NCBI GenBank assembly: GCA_047639475.1
Contig: JBLIOD010000001.1
Span: 58,958-122,957, forward strand
Source: JAAELZ01 sp047639475
Lineage (GTDB): Bacteria > Pseudomonadota > Gammaproteobacteria > Arenicellales > Poriferihabitantaceae
DNA: 64,000 bases
Direction of reading: 5' to 3'
Below are positions 17,638-26,336 of the stretch, piece after piece. A program made the translations under genes and the position numbers. The notes under the pieces were generated by a model. The model worked only from the letters and a program-made list of their open reading frames with translations. It made no database searches and was not told where the DNA came from. Positions within the stretch are counted from its first letter, which is position 1. Every line of letters begins with the position of its first letter.

Positions 17638-17724
17638 TCATGTCTTGTATTTTGTATCGATATCATCCTGGCGATCGCCGCGCGATGTTAGATGATACAA
17701 CGCACCAGCGAATTCCAGTTTAAG
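17638..17724 (-). pseudogene. RAYT (REP-associated tyrosine transposase) N-terminal remnant
   Basis: The minus-strand frame reads LKLEFAGALYHLTSRGDRQD and then runs into DIDTKYKT and a stop. This is the diagnostic first ~22 residues of the Y1/IS200-like RAYT family; the catalytic His and Tyr domains are missing. Upstream is an AACAATAGGGGACAG stretch like that in the nearby repeats. It is a deletion relic whose full parent presumably mobilised the REP-like motifs around it. Confidence 0.8.
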
Positions 17725-17871
17725 CTGTCCCCTATTGTTCCATAATATATAGAGTACAGGGGAGGTATTCATATATGCCCCCCGAACTCCGATGGCGAAA
17801 CACAGGGTGCACCGTTCTCGGCTTCTCAATTGAGGCATCGCATAAATGAGAACCTTCTCTTAACGTGCAGG

Positions 17872-19125
17872 TCAGCTCCTTAAGCGATTTTTTAGCTTTA
17901 AATACACCAGCATAGTGATTATCTGAAACCCCAATAAACCCGCGAAAGCAATTTGGTAGCCGTGTTGTGCATAATTCACTGCGCCAAGTTCAGAGTACAC
18001 ATTAACAATTTCACCAATGCCCCATTGCGCAGTAAACGCACATAAGAAAACCAACAAGTTGAAAGCGGTGTTAACGCGGCCCGCTAGTTCATTGGCAAAC
18101 ATTTGTGAAAGTGCCGCATAGATCAATGCACCAGAAGTGCCGAAAAAACCAATGCCCGCCCAAAGAAGAGTAGGATGATTAGTAATCTCAAATACTAACA
18201 AAAGTTGCAGTATCATATAACACGTCATGCCTACGGCACAGACCTGAAAGGTGCTATAACCACGGCGGGTGATTCGTTCTGCTAAAAAGCCAATAGCACC
18301 AAAACCTAAGATAACTGAGAGTCCAATGACGAATAAAGTTGTTGCGACTTCATCACGGTTATAGTGGGCAACGTCGCGCAGCCAAGGGCCGGCCCATAAA
18401 CCCGAGGTAGATAATATAGTTGCTTGAGAAGCCACGGCCCAGGGAGCAATGATCCAGAACTGCTTAGAAGTAAAAACAGTAACAAAACCTTCTACATAGT
18501 AACTAAAGGGTTTTGCAGGGTCTTGTTCAGCCCGCCTTGGCACCATAAACCAAACCAATGCAGAAGTGACTAACAAACAGGCGGCTAAAATCCAAAATAC
18601 GCCTCGCCAATCAGTAAACCCCAAGGCAAATTCAACAGGCTTGGAGGCGGTTAATACTCCCAAGCCACCAGACATCATAAAGATACCGTTGATAAGGGGT
18701 AATTTGTCGGTAGGAAACCATTGCACAAAAGCTTTGAAGCTGGCCATAAGGCACGCAGAAACTCCCAAACCTATGAGTGCACGGCCTAACAATAAGCCGT
18801 TAAACTGTGATGCATAAGCGAAAATGCCCGCGCCTAAAGCAGCGAATAACAGTAATAGAGATTCCGTACGCCTAGGCCCATAGCGGTCTAATAATATGCC
18901 AAGTGGCAGCTGAGCGATCGCAAAGGTGATGAAGTAAACACTGGTTAACAAACCTAACTGGCCCGCATCTATATCTAGATCATGCGCTAAATCACCGGCT
19001 AAGACAGTATTTACCACTCGTAACAAATAGGACAAAAAGTAACCGCAGATAAACGGCACAAAAATTCGAATCAACAGACTAAGGGGAAGCTTAGGCGCTA
19101 AGGCAACTGAACTGGAAGGATGCAT
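17872..19125 (-). CDS. Major facilitator superfamily transporter
   Basis: 417 residues with about 12 hydrophobic helices. MFS motifs: LGILLDRYGPRR after helix 2-3 and a second half beginning near residue 215. The N-terminal cytoplasmic stretch is about 16 residues. Substrate cannot be deduced; the sequence belongs to the general sugar-phosphate/nitrate-like MFS group. It is divergently arranged from the 474-residue conserved unknown gene with 167 nt between them. Confidence 0.88.
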   Translation of the reverse strand: MHPSSSVALAPKLPLSLLIRIFVPFICGYFLSYLLRVVNTVLAGDLAHDLDIDAGQLGLLTSVYFITFAIAQLPLGILLDRYGPRRTESLLLLFAALGAGIFAYASQFNGLLLGRALIGLGVSACLMASFKAFVQWFPTDKLPLINGIFMMSGGLGVLTASKPVEFALGFTDWRGVFWILAACLLVTSALVWFMVPRRAEQDPAKPFSYYVEGFVTVFTSKQFWIIAPWAVASQATILSTSGLWAGPWLRDVAHYNRDEVATTLFVIGLSVILGFGAIGFLAERITRRGYSTFQVCAVGMTCYMILQLLLVFEITNHPTLLWAGIGFFGTSGALIYAALSQMFANELAGRVNTAFNLLVFLCAFTAQWGIGEIVNVYSELGAVNYAQHGYQIAFAGLLGFQIITMLVYLKLKNRLRS

Positions 19126-19292
19126 TTCAAGAGTTCGCAGGATCGGGTTCTATTGTATAAGCCTGGGTGAATGCTCGCCACTTTAGAATTAATGCAATTG
19201 GACGAATTTAGTACAATCTGCCTTGCGTATAGGACAGAGTGACTCAAATCGTTTATTATGTGACTTATAAATAAATAAGCATACCTCACCCT

Positions 19293-20717
19293 ATGTCGAG
19301 CCCAATAGAAAAAAACTTCAGCAGCCGTAATACCACTGATAAAGCCCTAAAAATTAATCTGGACGAAAAGAAATACGGGACCATTGCCGAGATTGGCGCT
19401 GGACAGGAAGTGGCGCGGCAGTTTTTTCTGGCTGGTGCGGCGGCAGGTACCATCGCCAAAACCATGTCGGCTTACGATATGCAGTTCTCAGATGCCATAT
19501 ATGGCGTTCAAGAGGGTGGCCGATATGTGGGCAAGGAGCGCGTAAAGGCGATGTTGGACAAAGAATACAATTTAGTCGTAGATCGCGTGGCGGATACGCG
19601 CTCGAAGGCATCTCGCTTTTTTGCCTATTCTGCTACGGCATCGGCTAAAAGTTTTAATAGAGATAATGAATGCCACACTTGGTGTGGTGTGCAAGTACAA
19701 ATGTACCCCGGCGCAGAACCATCAGAAATTATTGTGCATGCTCGGATGCTAGATAATACTGCCGAACTGCAGCAAGAAGCCTTAGGCATTCTCGGTGTGA
19801 ATCTTATCTACGCTGCTTACTATTACTATGAAAATGCTAAAGAAATTATAGATTCGTTGACAGATAGCTTGACACTTAAGCGAATTGAAATTGATTCTAT
19901 TGAGTTTTCAGGGCCTTACTTCGAAGATGTAGATAACCGCGCGATCAATTTGCATTTGATTCGTAGCTGGAAGACGCGCGCCATCATGTTTAATCCAGAC
20001 GGCACTATCGCAGTGCCCGCTGAGATGCTCTATAAAAAGAACGTACTGACGATTCGTGGTTCATTCAGGCCCGTGACCAAGCTCAACGTTGATATGATCG
20101 AGCAGGGACTTAAGTCATTCAAGAAGCTCGATGGTGTTAATAAAAGCAATACCGTGGCCATTGCTGAAATATCATTGAACGATATGCGTGGTAATGATCT
20201 ACAAGTGCCGGAAGGTGATTTAATCTCGCGGGTTCGGTTGTTAAACACGCTCGGGTATCACGTAATGATTTCTGACTACACACGCTACTTTTCATTGCGT
20301 GCCTACTTTAGACAATACACCAAACTACAAATCGGTATTGTTGTGGGTATTATTAACATTAAACAGATATTTGATGAAGATAGCTATAAAGGCGTAGAGG
20401 GCGGAATACTAGAAGGTTTTGGTAAACTGTTCCCAGATAAGACCCGCTTGTTTGTTTATCCTGAATTACTAGATGATGGTGATATGTGTGATTACACCAC
20501 AGTGAAGGTAAAAGATAACTTGAGACTGCTATATCGTCATCTGCTTGAGAATGGATTTATCTTCGGTATCAGTTGTAGTGATACAGAGCTGTTCAAAATT
20601 TTCTCGAGAGAGGTACTAAAGCAGTTGCCTAGTGGGCCGGGTGAGTGGGAAAACATGTTGCCCGCAGACACGGCAGACCGAATCAAGCGACATAGAATGT
20701 TTGGCTACAAAGATTAA
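19293..20717 (+). CDS. Conserved cytoplasmic protein of unknown function (~470-aa family)
   Basis: 474 residues, no signal peptide or membrane helix. The N-terminal part carries YGTIAEIGAGQEVARQFF and AGTIAKTMSAYDMQFSDAIY; the middle has QQEALGILGVNLIYAAYYY and ITIRGSFRPVT-like segments. I recognise these as a widely distributed family that databases label with unrelated names (TonB receptor, nicotinate-nucleotide adenylyltransferase). None of those activities is supported by motifs here. A strong terminator follows. No function assigned. Confidence 0.85.
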   Translation: MSSPIEKNFSSRNTTDKALKINLDEKKYGTIAEIGAGQEVARQFFLAGAAAGTIAKTMSAYDMQFSDAIYGVQEGGRYVGKERVKAMLDKEYNLVVDRVADTRSKASRFFAYSATASAKSFNRDNECHTWCGVQVQMYPGAEPSEIIVHARMLDNTAELQQEALGILGVNLIYAAYYYYENAKEIIDSLTDSLTLKRIEIDSIEFSGPYFEDVDNRAINLHLIRSWKTRAIMFNPDGTIAVPAEMLYKKNVLTIRGSFRPVTKLNVDMIEQGLKSFKKLDGVNKSNTVAIAEISLNDMRGNDLQVPEGDLISRVRLLNTLGYHVMISDYTRYFSLRAYFRQYTKLQIGIVVGIINIKQIFDEDSYKGVEGGILEGFGKLFPDKTRLFVYPELLDDGDMCDYTTVKVKDNLRLLYRHLLENGFIFGISCSDTELFKIFSREVLKQLPSGPGEWENMLPADTADRIKRHRMFGYKD

Positions 20718-20750
20718 AACCAAGATTAACGAGTGAGCACTCATAAAACA

Positions 20751-20784
20751 AAAATAACCGGGCTGATGTCCGGTTATTTTGTTT
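20751..20784. terminator. Bidirectional rho-independent terminator
   Basis: A perfect 11-bp stem, AAAATAACCGG with its complement, around an 8-nt loop, with the A-tract and T-tract built into the arms. It serves the + strand gene ending at 20717 and the minus-strand gene ending at 20799. Confidence 0.92.
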
Positions 20785-20798
20785 CTACGTTCGAAGGT

Positions 20799-21326
20799 TT
20801 AAACCAGTATACGCGGGTGAAATACTTGTGAGACCCGTGCGGGGCTAGCATCCCCCGTTACCACGCTGAGTTGTTTAGAAACAGCCTGTTGAAAAGACTT
20901 CAGGATATCCGCTGAATAAGAAACATTATTCTTTGAGTTTACTCCTCGATGTACGTGCAAGCTAACAGCCTGGTTGGGTGCTAAGCGAAGTGGGCCGGTT
21001 TCCATTAAGCTGTCTAACTCAATGTCGCCAAAATCAGTATGAATAAGGCTTGGGTTCATTTGGGTAATGACGATTTTGCTGTCACTGGGGTTGCGAATGA
21101 CGACTTTCAAATCATCCGCTGACCAACCTTGAGATACCTCTAAATTAAGGCGCTCATTGCCCATTAAGCTTAATGTGTTATCTAGGGCGTTTGCTGCCAC
21201 GGCCAACCCACCTAAGGAAACGGTGACGGTGCCAACACCGGCAGCAGTTAAAGACAGCAGGATTTTACGTTTTGCTTTATCGATCACTATAGATCCTCGC
21301 ATGTTAATAATGTGACCATTGTGCAT
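20799..21326 (-). CDS. Exported or membrane-anchored protein of unknown function
   Basis: Up to 175 residues. A basic stretch (DKAKRKI) precedes a hydrophobic segment of about 25 residues, reading as a signal peptide or anchor. The start may be internal, at the Met in NMRGS (21302) or the Val in SIVIDKAKRK. The remainder has beta-rich alternation and no Cys or known motif. It ends at the shared terminator. I do not recognise a family. Confidence 0.6.
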   Translation of the reverse strand: MHNGHIINMRGSIVIDKAKRKILLSLTAAGVGTVTVSLGGLAVAANALDNTLSLMGNERLNLEVSQGWSADDLKVVIRNPSDSKIVITQMNPSLIHTDFGDIELDSLMETGPLRLAPNQAVSLHVHRGVNSKNNVSYSADILKSFQQAVSKQLSVVTGDASPARVSQVFHPRILV

Positions 21327-21549
21327 GGAAATGGTAAGTTAACCCTTTAAATATTTTTAATGATTGAAATAGTTTGTTTATAAACAAAAGGATAATTAAG
21401 GTTAAATAGCGTTAATGCAGTAATATAATGACGTACAGCTGTTTGTTTTCTCTTTGAACGTTAGATGCAGAGATTTAGCTGTTGTACTTAACACCCTATT
21501 GCATATAAATGCAGCTAAATCCGGCAATCACTTATCCAAGATATCCGCT

Positions 21550-22749
21550 ATGCAAGCCCTTTCAAATATACGCGTCCTTGATTTGACCCACATTATTGCT
21601 GGGCCTTTTTGTACTTATCAGTTGTCTGTAATGGGCGCGGATGTAATTAAAATAGAAAATTCTCAGGCGTTTGACTCCTTGCGAGAAGACGGGGGTGACC
21701 TTGAAGCCTGTAAAGCAAAACTTGGGTCGAGTTTTCAAACTCAAGCGGCAAATAAGCGAGCGATAGCGATCGACTTAAAAACTGAACAAGGCAAAACGAT
21801 CCTGATTGAGTTAATCAAAACAGCGGACGTTTTAGTAGAAAACTACAGAGCTGGGGCGTTAGCCGCTTTGGGTTTTGGTTATGAGGAAGTCAAGGCGCTA
21901 AAGGAAGACATTGTTTATTGCTCACTGACGGGCTTTGGTCAACACGGCCCGCTAGCGAAACGCACTGCATACGACAACGTTATTCAAGCCATGTCTGGTT
22001 TAATGGCTACCACTGGTAAGGCAGAAAGTGGTGCGGTGAAAGTGGGCCCACCAGTGCTCGATTATGGCACCGGCATTCAGGCAGCTTTCGCCATCGTTAC
22101 AGCGCTGTTTCAACGGGCCCAGATGGGCGAGGGGCAATATATTGATGTCTCGATGCTTGATTCGGCAGCAATGCTAACCGGTACTAATTTTACCAGCTTA
22201 CAAGCGTCAGGAGAGGCGCCGGCATTGGTGGGCAATGACAGCGCAAATCTTGCGGGCTACGGTTGCTTCGATACTCAACAAGGGCAATTAATGGTTGGGG
22301 CTTATAGTGCTGAACAAAATCATCGTTTGTGGCTGGCGATGGGTGACGAAGCTTACGGGCGGCAATTACGGGGTATGCCGTTATACGAGCTAAGTTTGAG
22401 CCGAGACCAGGATAAACAACGATTAAGCGAATTGTTTCTCGCAAAAACAGCAGATCAATGGGAGTTAATCTTAAATGAACATCAGGTCCCTGCGGCGAGG
22501 GTATTGGGTGTTGAAGAAGCATTTTCTCATCCTCAATTTGAGCATCGTAATGTATTTCAAGATCTTGAAGTGGACGGTAAGACTGTCACCTTTCTGGCTG
22601 CGGCCTTTAGTTTTAAGGAAAATGGCCCTAGCGTGCGAACGCCACCGGCCAAATTTGGTGAGCACACTGCTGAAGTGTTGTTGTCTCTGGGTTTTCACCA
22701 AAGGGATATTGATAGTTGGGCTGCGCTAGGTGCGATAGCAACCGCATGA
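21550..22749 (+). CDS. CoA-transferase family III (CaiB/BaiF)
   Basis: 399 residues from the ATG at 21550; the longer frame from 21454 adds residues not seen in the family. N-terminal MQALSNIRVLDLTHIIAGPF is the classic class III start. The catalytic Asp lies in GPPVLDYGTG. The protein transfers CoA between carboxylic acids; the substrate is undefined. The stop overlaps the start of the following 2OG oxygenase (ATGA at 22746-22749), so the two are coupled. Confidence 0.92.
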   Translation: MQALSNIRVLDLTHIIAGPFCTYQLSVMGADVIKIENSQAFDSLREDGGDLEACKAKLGSSFQTQAANKRAIAIDLKTEQGKTILIELIKTADVLVENYRAGALAALGFGYEEVKALKEDIVYCSLTGFGQHGPLAKRTAYDNVIQAMSGLMATTGKAESGAVKVGPPVLDYGTGIQAAFAIVTALFQRAQMGEGQYIDVSMLDSAAMLTGTNFTSLQASGEAPALVGNDSANLAGYGCFDTQQGQLMVGAYSAEQNHRLWLAMGDEAYGRQLRGMPLYELSLSRDQDKQRLSELFLAKTADQWELILNEHQVPAARVLGVEEAFSHPQFEHRNVFQDLEVDGKTVTFLAAAFSFKENGPSVRTPPAKFGEHTAEVLLSLGFHQRDIDSWAALGAIATA

Positions 22750-23525
22750 GTCAACTGGGAAATAATCAACCGTTTTACATTGTCGAGAAAGAGCGCGGCG
22801 CAGAATGTCCAGCCATACCTACTTGGGCGAACCACACAACGAACCCGGCAGGTATTGAAGAAAGTGCAGAAAAAGGGGGGCAATATCAAACCGTTGAAGG
22901 TGTGCCGGGTGCTTTTCAACTGCTCAACGTTCTTAATGAGCAGGAATGTGCGAAACTAATTGAACTGAGCGAATCCATAGGTTTTCTAGAAGATGCTGCG
23001 GTGTCTTTGCCTAGATCAGTAAGGCATAACGACAGCGTCACTTGGGTGGTAGATAAAAGCACCAACAAATTAATTTGGAACCGTTGTGCTGCGTTGGTAA
23101 ATCAGTATGCGAGTGAAAATCATTCCACACAAGCATTGGGCTTGAATAGCCGGTTTCGGTTTTACCGTTATCAGCAAGCAGACTATTTTGCACCGCATAC
23201 AGATGGTTCGTGGCCGGGCAGCGAGGTGATCAATCAAAAGTTGATCACCAATGCTTATGATGATCGTTGGAGTGAATTGACATTTTTGCTGTTTTTGTCA
23301 GATAACTATGAAGGTGGGCGTACTCAGTTTTTCGTTAACAGTCAGACGGGACTACCCGCAAAACATGGTGAAGAGGCGCAAACGATTTCAGTGAGAACGC
23401 CCTTGGGTGGTGTGCTTTGTTTTGCTCATGGTGTGCATCCGTTAGATTGCCTGCATAGTTCTGAAGCGATTGAATCTGGCGCCAAATACATTATTCGCAC
23501 TGATGTGTTATTCAGTCTTTCCTGA
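22746..23525 (+). CDS. Prolyl-4-hydroxylase-like 2OG-Fe(II) oxygenase
   Basis: 259 residues from the ATG at 22746, which overlaps the CoA-transferase stop. Iron-binding HxD in FAPHTDGSW (His151, Asp153), double-stranded beta-helix segment LTFLLFLSDNYEGGRTQFF, and a distal His in either FAHGVHPLD or CLHSSEAI. The sequence resembles eukaryote-type prolyl hydroxylase domains found in bacteria. Translational coupling to a CoA-transferase hints at a small-molecule or CoA-ester pathway, which is inference. Confidence 0.86.
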   Translation: MSQLGNNQPFYIVEKERGAECPAIPTWANHTTNPAGIEESAEKGGQYQTVEGVPGAFQLLNVLNEQECAKLIELSESIGFLEDAAVSLPRSVRHNDSVTWVVDKSTNKLIWNRCAALVNQYASENHSTQALGLNSRFRFYRYQQADYFAPHTDGSWPGSEVINQKLITNAYDDRWSELTFLLFLSDNYEGGRTQFFVNSQTGLPAKHGEEAQTISVRTPLGGVLCFAHGVHPLDCLHSSEAIESGAKYIIRTDVLFSLS

Positions 23526-23698
23526 TTTAGGTCGATGAAAGACTTATTTAGGTTTTCTGATTGGACATTGATGGAGTAACATTACTCAGCTAAAAAGTTG
23601 AATTACTAGGCCATTGCGCGTATAAATAAGCCAGTGGTATTATCGGGCTAATTGCCTAGTCACAATAAAAAATAACAACCGTAAATTAGAGGAGTGAA

Positions 23699-24175
23699 AT
23701 GCAGAAATCGCTTTATTTAGACGCCGACAAATGTACCGGCTGTTTACAGTGTGAGTTAGCTTGTTCCTTAGAACATGAGGGCGTATTTAACCCCAGTAAA
23801 TCGAGTATCAAGATATTTACTTTGCATGACGAAGGCCGCTTTGTGCCTTATACCTGTACGCAGTGTGACGAAGCGTGGTGTATGACAGCTTGTCCGGTTG
23901 ATGCGATCAGTATTGATTACTCTACGGGTGCAAAAGTCGTCAGTATGACGGATTGCGTAGGCTGTAAAGTATGCACCATTGCTTGTCCATTCGGTACCAT
24001 CAACTATAACTCCAGCACTGGGAAGGTGACTAAGTGTGATTTGTGCGGAGGCGACCCAGAGTGCGTTAAGGCCTGTCCAACAGGTGCAATTACCTATGTA
24101 GACTCTGACGCTACTGGCCACACGAAAATGCGTGAATGGGCGATTAAAACCGATACTGCGCAAAACGCAGTCTAA
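23699..24175 (+). CDS. Ferredoxin-type protein with four [4Fe-4S] motifs (AorA-like)
   Basis: 158 residues with 16 cluster cysteines in four groups: CTGCLQCELAC, CTQCDEAWCMTAC, CVGCKVCTIAC and CDLCGGDPECVKAC, each in the usual crossed ferredoxin pattern ending in Cys-Pro or equivalent. This is the HycB/CooF/AorA type of electron-transfer subunit. A GAGGAG Shine-Dalgarno precedes the ATG. A terminator follows within 60 nt. The next two genes match other parts of the tungsten aldehyde:ferredoxin oxidoreductase operon of Aromatoleum, but no catalytic subunit is here. Confidence 0.9.
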   Translation: MQKSLYLDADKCTGCLQCELACSLEHEGVFNPSKSSIKIFTLHDEGRFVPYTCTQCDEAWCMTACPVDAISIDYSTGAKVVSMTDCVGCKVCTIACPFGTINYNSSTGKVTKCDLCGGDPECVKACPTGAITYVDSDATGHTKMREWAIKTDTAQNAV

Positions 24176-24227
24176 GCGTCCCCTTAAGTCGACACAACTC
24201 ATTAGCCATTGGGCTATAGAAATACTG

Positions 24228-24256
24228 ATGGTGAGCTAAAAGGCTCACCATTTTTG
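24228..24256 (+). terminator. Rho-independent terminator after the ferredoxin gene
   Basis: A 9-bp stem ATGGTGAGC with its complement, a 6-nt loop and a following T5 run. It separates the ferredoxin gene from the FAD oxidoreductase gene, so readthrough would be limited unless the latter has its own promoter in 24257-24311. Confidence 0.85.
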
Positions 24257-24311
24257 TTTGAGTAAAGCCAAATAGTTCGGTTAGCCAAACTAACAAAACG
24301 TAAAACTGTCT

Positions 24312-25559
24312 ATGAAACACATTATTATTGGAGCAGGCCCAGCCGGGGTTGTGGCCGCTGAATCTATTCGTAAGCTTGATAAGGCTGCCCACATCATATT
24401 AATTGGTGATGAGCCTGAACCACCGTATTCTCGAATGGCCATTCCCTATTTGTTGGAAGGTAATATAGATGAGAAGGGCAGTTACCTTAGAAAGAAAGAC
24501 CAGTACTTCGGTGATTTAAATATTGATGTGCTTCGCCAGAGGGTAGAAAGCATTGATACCTCAAGCAAACAAGTGACCCTAAGTAGCGGTGAGACTCATG
24601 ACTTTGATAGGTTGTTGATTGCAACGGGTTCTCACCCCATCATTCCGCCCATTCCAGGTATTGATGGCAACAAGATCGCGAATTGCTGGACACTCGAAGA
24701 TGCGAGACAAATCACTAATCACGTCAAGCCGGGTAGCCGCGTAGTACAAATTGGTGCAGGATTTATTGGCTGTATTATTTTGGAGTCCTTAGTTAAACGT
24801 GGTGCCAGTCTGACGGTCGTTGAAATGGGTGATCGAATGGTGCCACGCATGTTAGACCATGAATGCGGCACCATGCTCAAGACTTGGTGCCAGAACAAAG
24901 GGGTGACGGTGCTAACCGATACCTTTGTGAAAAGCATTGAAGAGGTCGACGACAGCTTAACCGTTCAACTGTCTAGCGGTGGGTCGATAGAGGCTGACTT
25001 TGTTATCTCCGCAACCGGTGTACGCGCCAATACCGATATAGCCAAAGAAGCAGGTATCGAGGTGGAGGAAGGCATCATGGTAGATCATCACTTGGAAACC
25101 AACGTGCCGGGGATTTACGCTGCGGGTGATGTAGCACAAGGCATGGATTTTTCAACCGGTGAATACTCCGTTCAAGCTATTCAACCCACAGCGACCGAGC
25201 ATGGTTTAATGGCCGCCAAGAATATGGTGACAGGCAACAGCGCGGTGCACAAAGGGGCAGTACTGATGAACGTGCTGTCTACGCTTGATTTGATTTCAGT
25301 CTCTTATGGCTTATGGGACGGCAAGGAAGGCGGGGAAACCAGCTATTTATCTGACCCAGAAAAATTTAAATATATCCGTTTGCAGTTTGATGGTGATCAA
25401 TTGGTGGGCGCGAATACCTTGGGAATCACCCAAAATATCGGCGCTCTGCGCGGCCTAATTCAATCTGAAACGAAATTAGGGTTTTGGAAACAAAGATTGA
25501 TGGATAATCCCTTACAGTTTATGGATGCTTACGTGGCAGTAACTGGTCGGCATACCTAA
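24312..25559 (+). CDS. NAD(P)H/FAD-dependent oxidoreductase (AorC-like)
   Basis: 415 residues. The FAD dinucleotide fold is at the N-terminus (IIGAGPAGVVAAE), the NAD(P)-binding fold in the middle (VQIGAGFIG), and the FAD-binding ATG and GIYAAGDVAQG motifs follow. It belongs to the class I pyridine-nucleotide disulfide/ferredoxin reductase group without redox-active Cys pair. The length and context (four-cluster ferredoxin before, MoeB-like after) match the FAD subunit of AorABC, which passes electrons between NADH and the ferredoxin. Other ferredoxin- or rubredoxin-reductase roles remain possible. Confidence 0.87.
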   Translation: MKHIIIGAGPAGVVAAESIRKLDKAAHIILIGDEPEPPYSRMAIPYLLEGNIDEKGSYLRKKDQYFGDLNIDVLRQRVESIDTSSKQVTLSSGETHDFDRLLIATGSHPIIPPIPGIDGNKIANCWTLEDARQITNHVKPGSRVVQIGAGFIGCIILESLVKRGASLTVVEMGDRMVPRMLDHECGTMLKTWCQNKGVTVLTDTFVKSIEEVDDSLTVQLSSGGSIEADFVISATGVRANTDIAKEAGIEVEEGIMVDHHLETNVPGIYAAGDVAQGMDFSTGEYSVQAIQPTATEHGLMAAKNMVTGNSAVHKGAVLMNVLSTLDLISVSYGLWDGKEGGETSYLSDPEKFKYIRLQFDGDQLVGANTLGITQNIGALRGLIQSETKLGFWKQRLMDNPLQFMDAYVAVTGRHT

Positions 25560-25593
25560 GCTCAGCTCTGATAGATAGTGGTTAGTAGATAGG

Positions 25594-26331
25594 ATGAACC
25601 CACAACAGCGAAACCGCTATAGCCGTCAGATTAAACTCCCAAGCGTGGGAGAGGGTGGTCAACAAGCGTTTTTAGACGCGCGGGTGTTTATTGTGGGCAT
25701 GGGCGGACTAGGATCGCCGCTAGCCCTGTACTTGGCCGCTGCGGGAGTAGGACATCTAGTTATTTCCGATTTTGACCAAGTTGAAGAATCAAACTTGCAA
25801 CGGCAAATTATCCATACTCAAAACCGTGTAGGTGAGCTTAAAGTCGATTCTGCCAAAGCGGGCATACTCGCAATTAATCCCGAGTGTGAAGTCACCACTC
25901 TCGCTTACGAATTAGATGAAACAGAGCTGATTGAACAGTGCGAAGGCGCTGATGTGATTGTGGATTGCACCGATAATTTTCCCAGTCGTTTTGGTTTAAA
26001 CCAACTTTCTTTGAACACTCAAACACCTTTGGTCTCCGGCGCGGCGATTCGCCAAGAAGGGCAAATTAGCACCTTTGACCCGAACGTGGCGAATAGCCCT
26101 TGTTATCAATGTGTCTATACCGATGAAGGCTTGGAGTCTGCTACCTGTGCGATGGAGGGTGTAATGGCGCCTGTTGTGGGTATAATTGGCACCCTGCAAG
26201 CGCAAGAGGTGCTGAATGTTTTACTAAATAAACCTGCCTTAGTGGGGCGATTGTTATTGTTGGATGCAGCCAATATTGAATGGCAGTCAGTAAAGTTGTC
26301 TAAAAACCCTCACTGTAAGGTGTGTGGCTAA
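25594..26331 (+). CDS. MoeB/ThiF-family adenylyltransferase (HesA/MoeB/ThiF)
   Basis: 245 residues. Nucleotide-binding GMGGLGSPLALYLAAAGVG, the catalytic Asp region DCTDNFPSR, and two Cys pairs CYQC and CKVC that bind structural zinc. It activates the C-terminal glycine of a MoaD/ThiS-like sulfur carrier by adenylation. No carrier gene is adjacent, although AorD normally lies here in Aor operons. It could alternatively be the organism's general MoeB. Located 34 nt after the FAD gene. Confidence 0.88.
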   Translation: MNPQQRNRYSRQIKLPSVGEGGQQAFLDARVFIVGMGGLGSPLALYLAAAGVGHLVISDFDQVEESNLQRQIIHTQNRVGELKVDSAKAGILAINPECEVTTLAYELDETELIEQCEGADVIVDCTDNFPSRFGLNQLSLNTQTPLVSGAAIRQEGQISTFDPNVANSPCYQCVYTDEGLESATCAMEGVMAPVVGIIGTLQAQEVLNVLLNKPALVGRLLLLDAANIEWQSVKLSKNPHCKVCG

Positions 26332-26336
26332 GGTCT

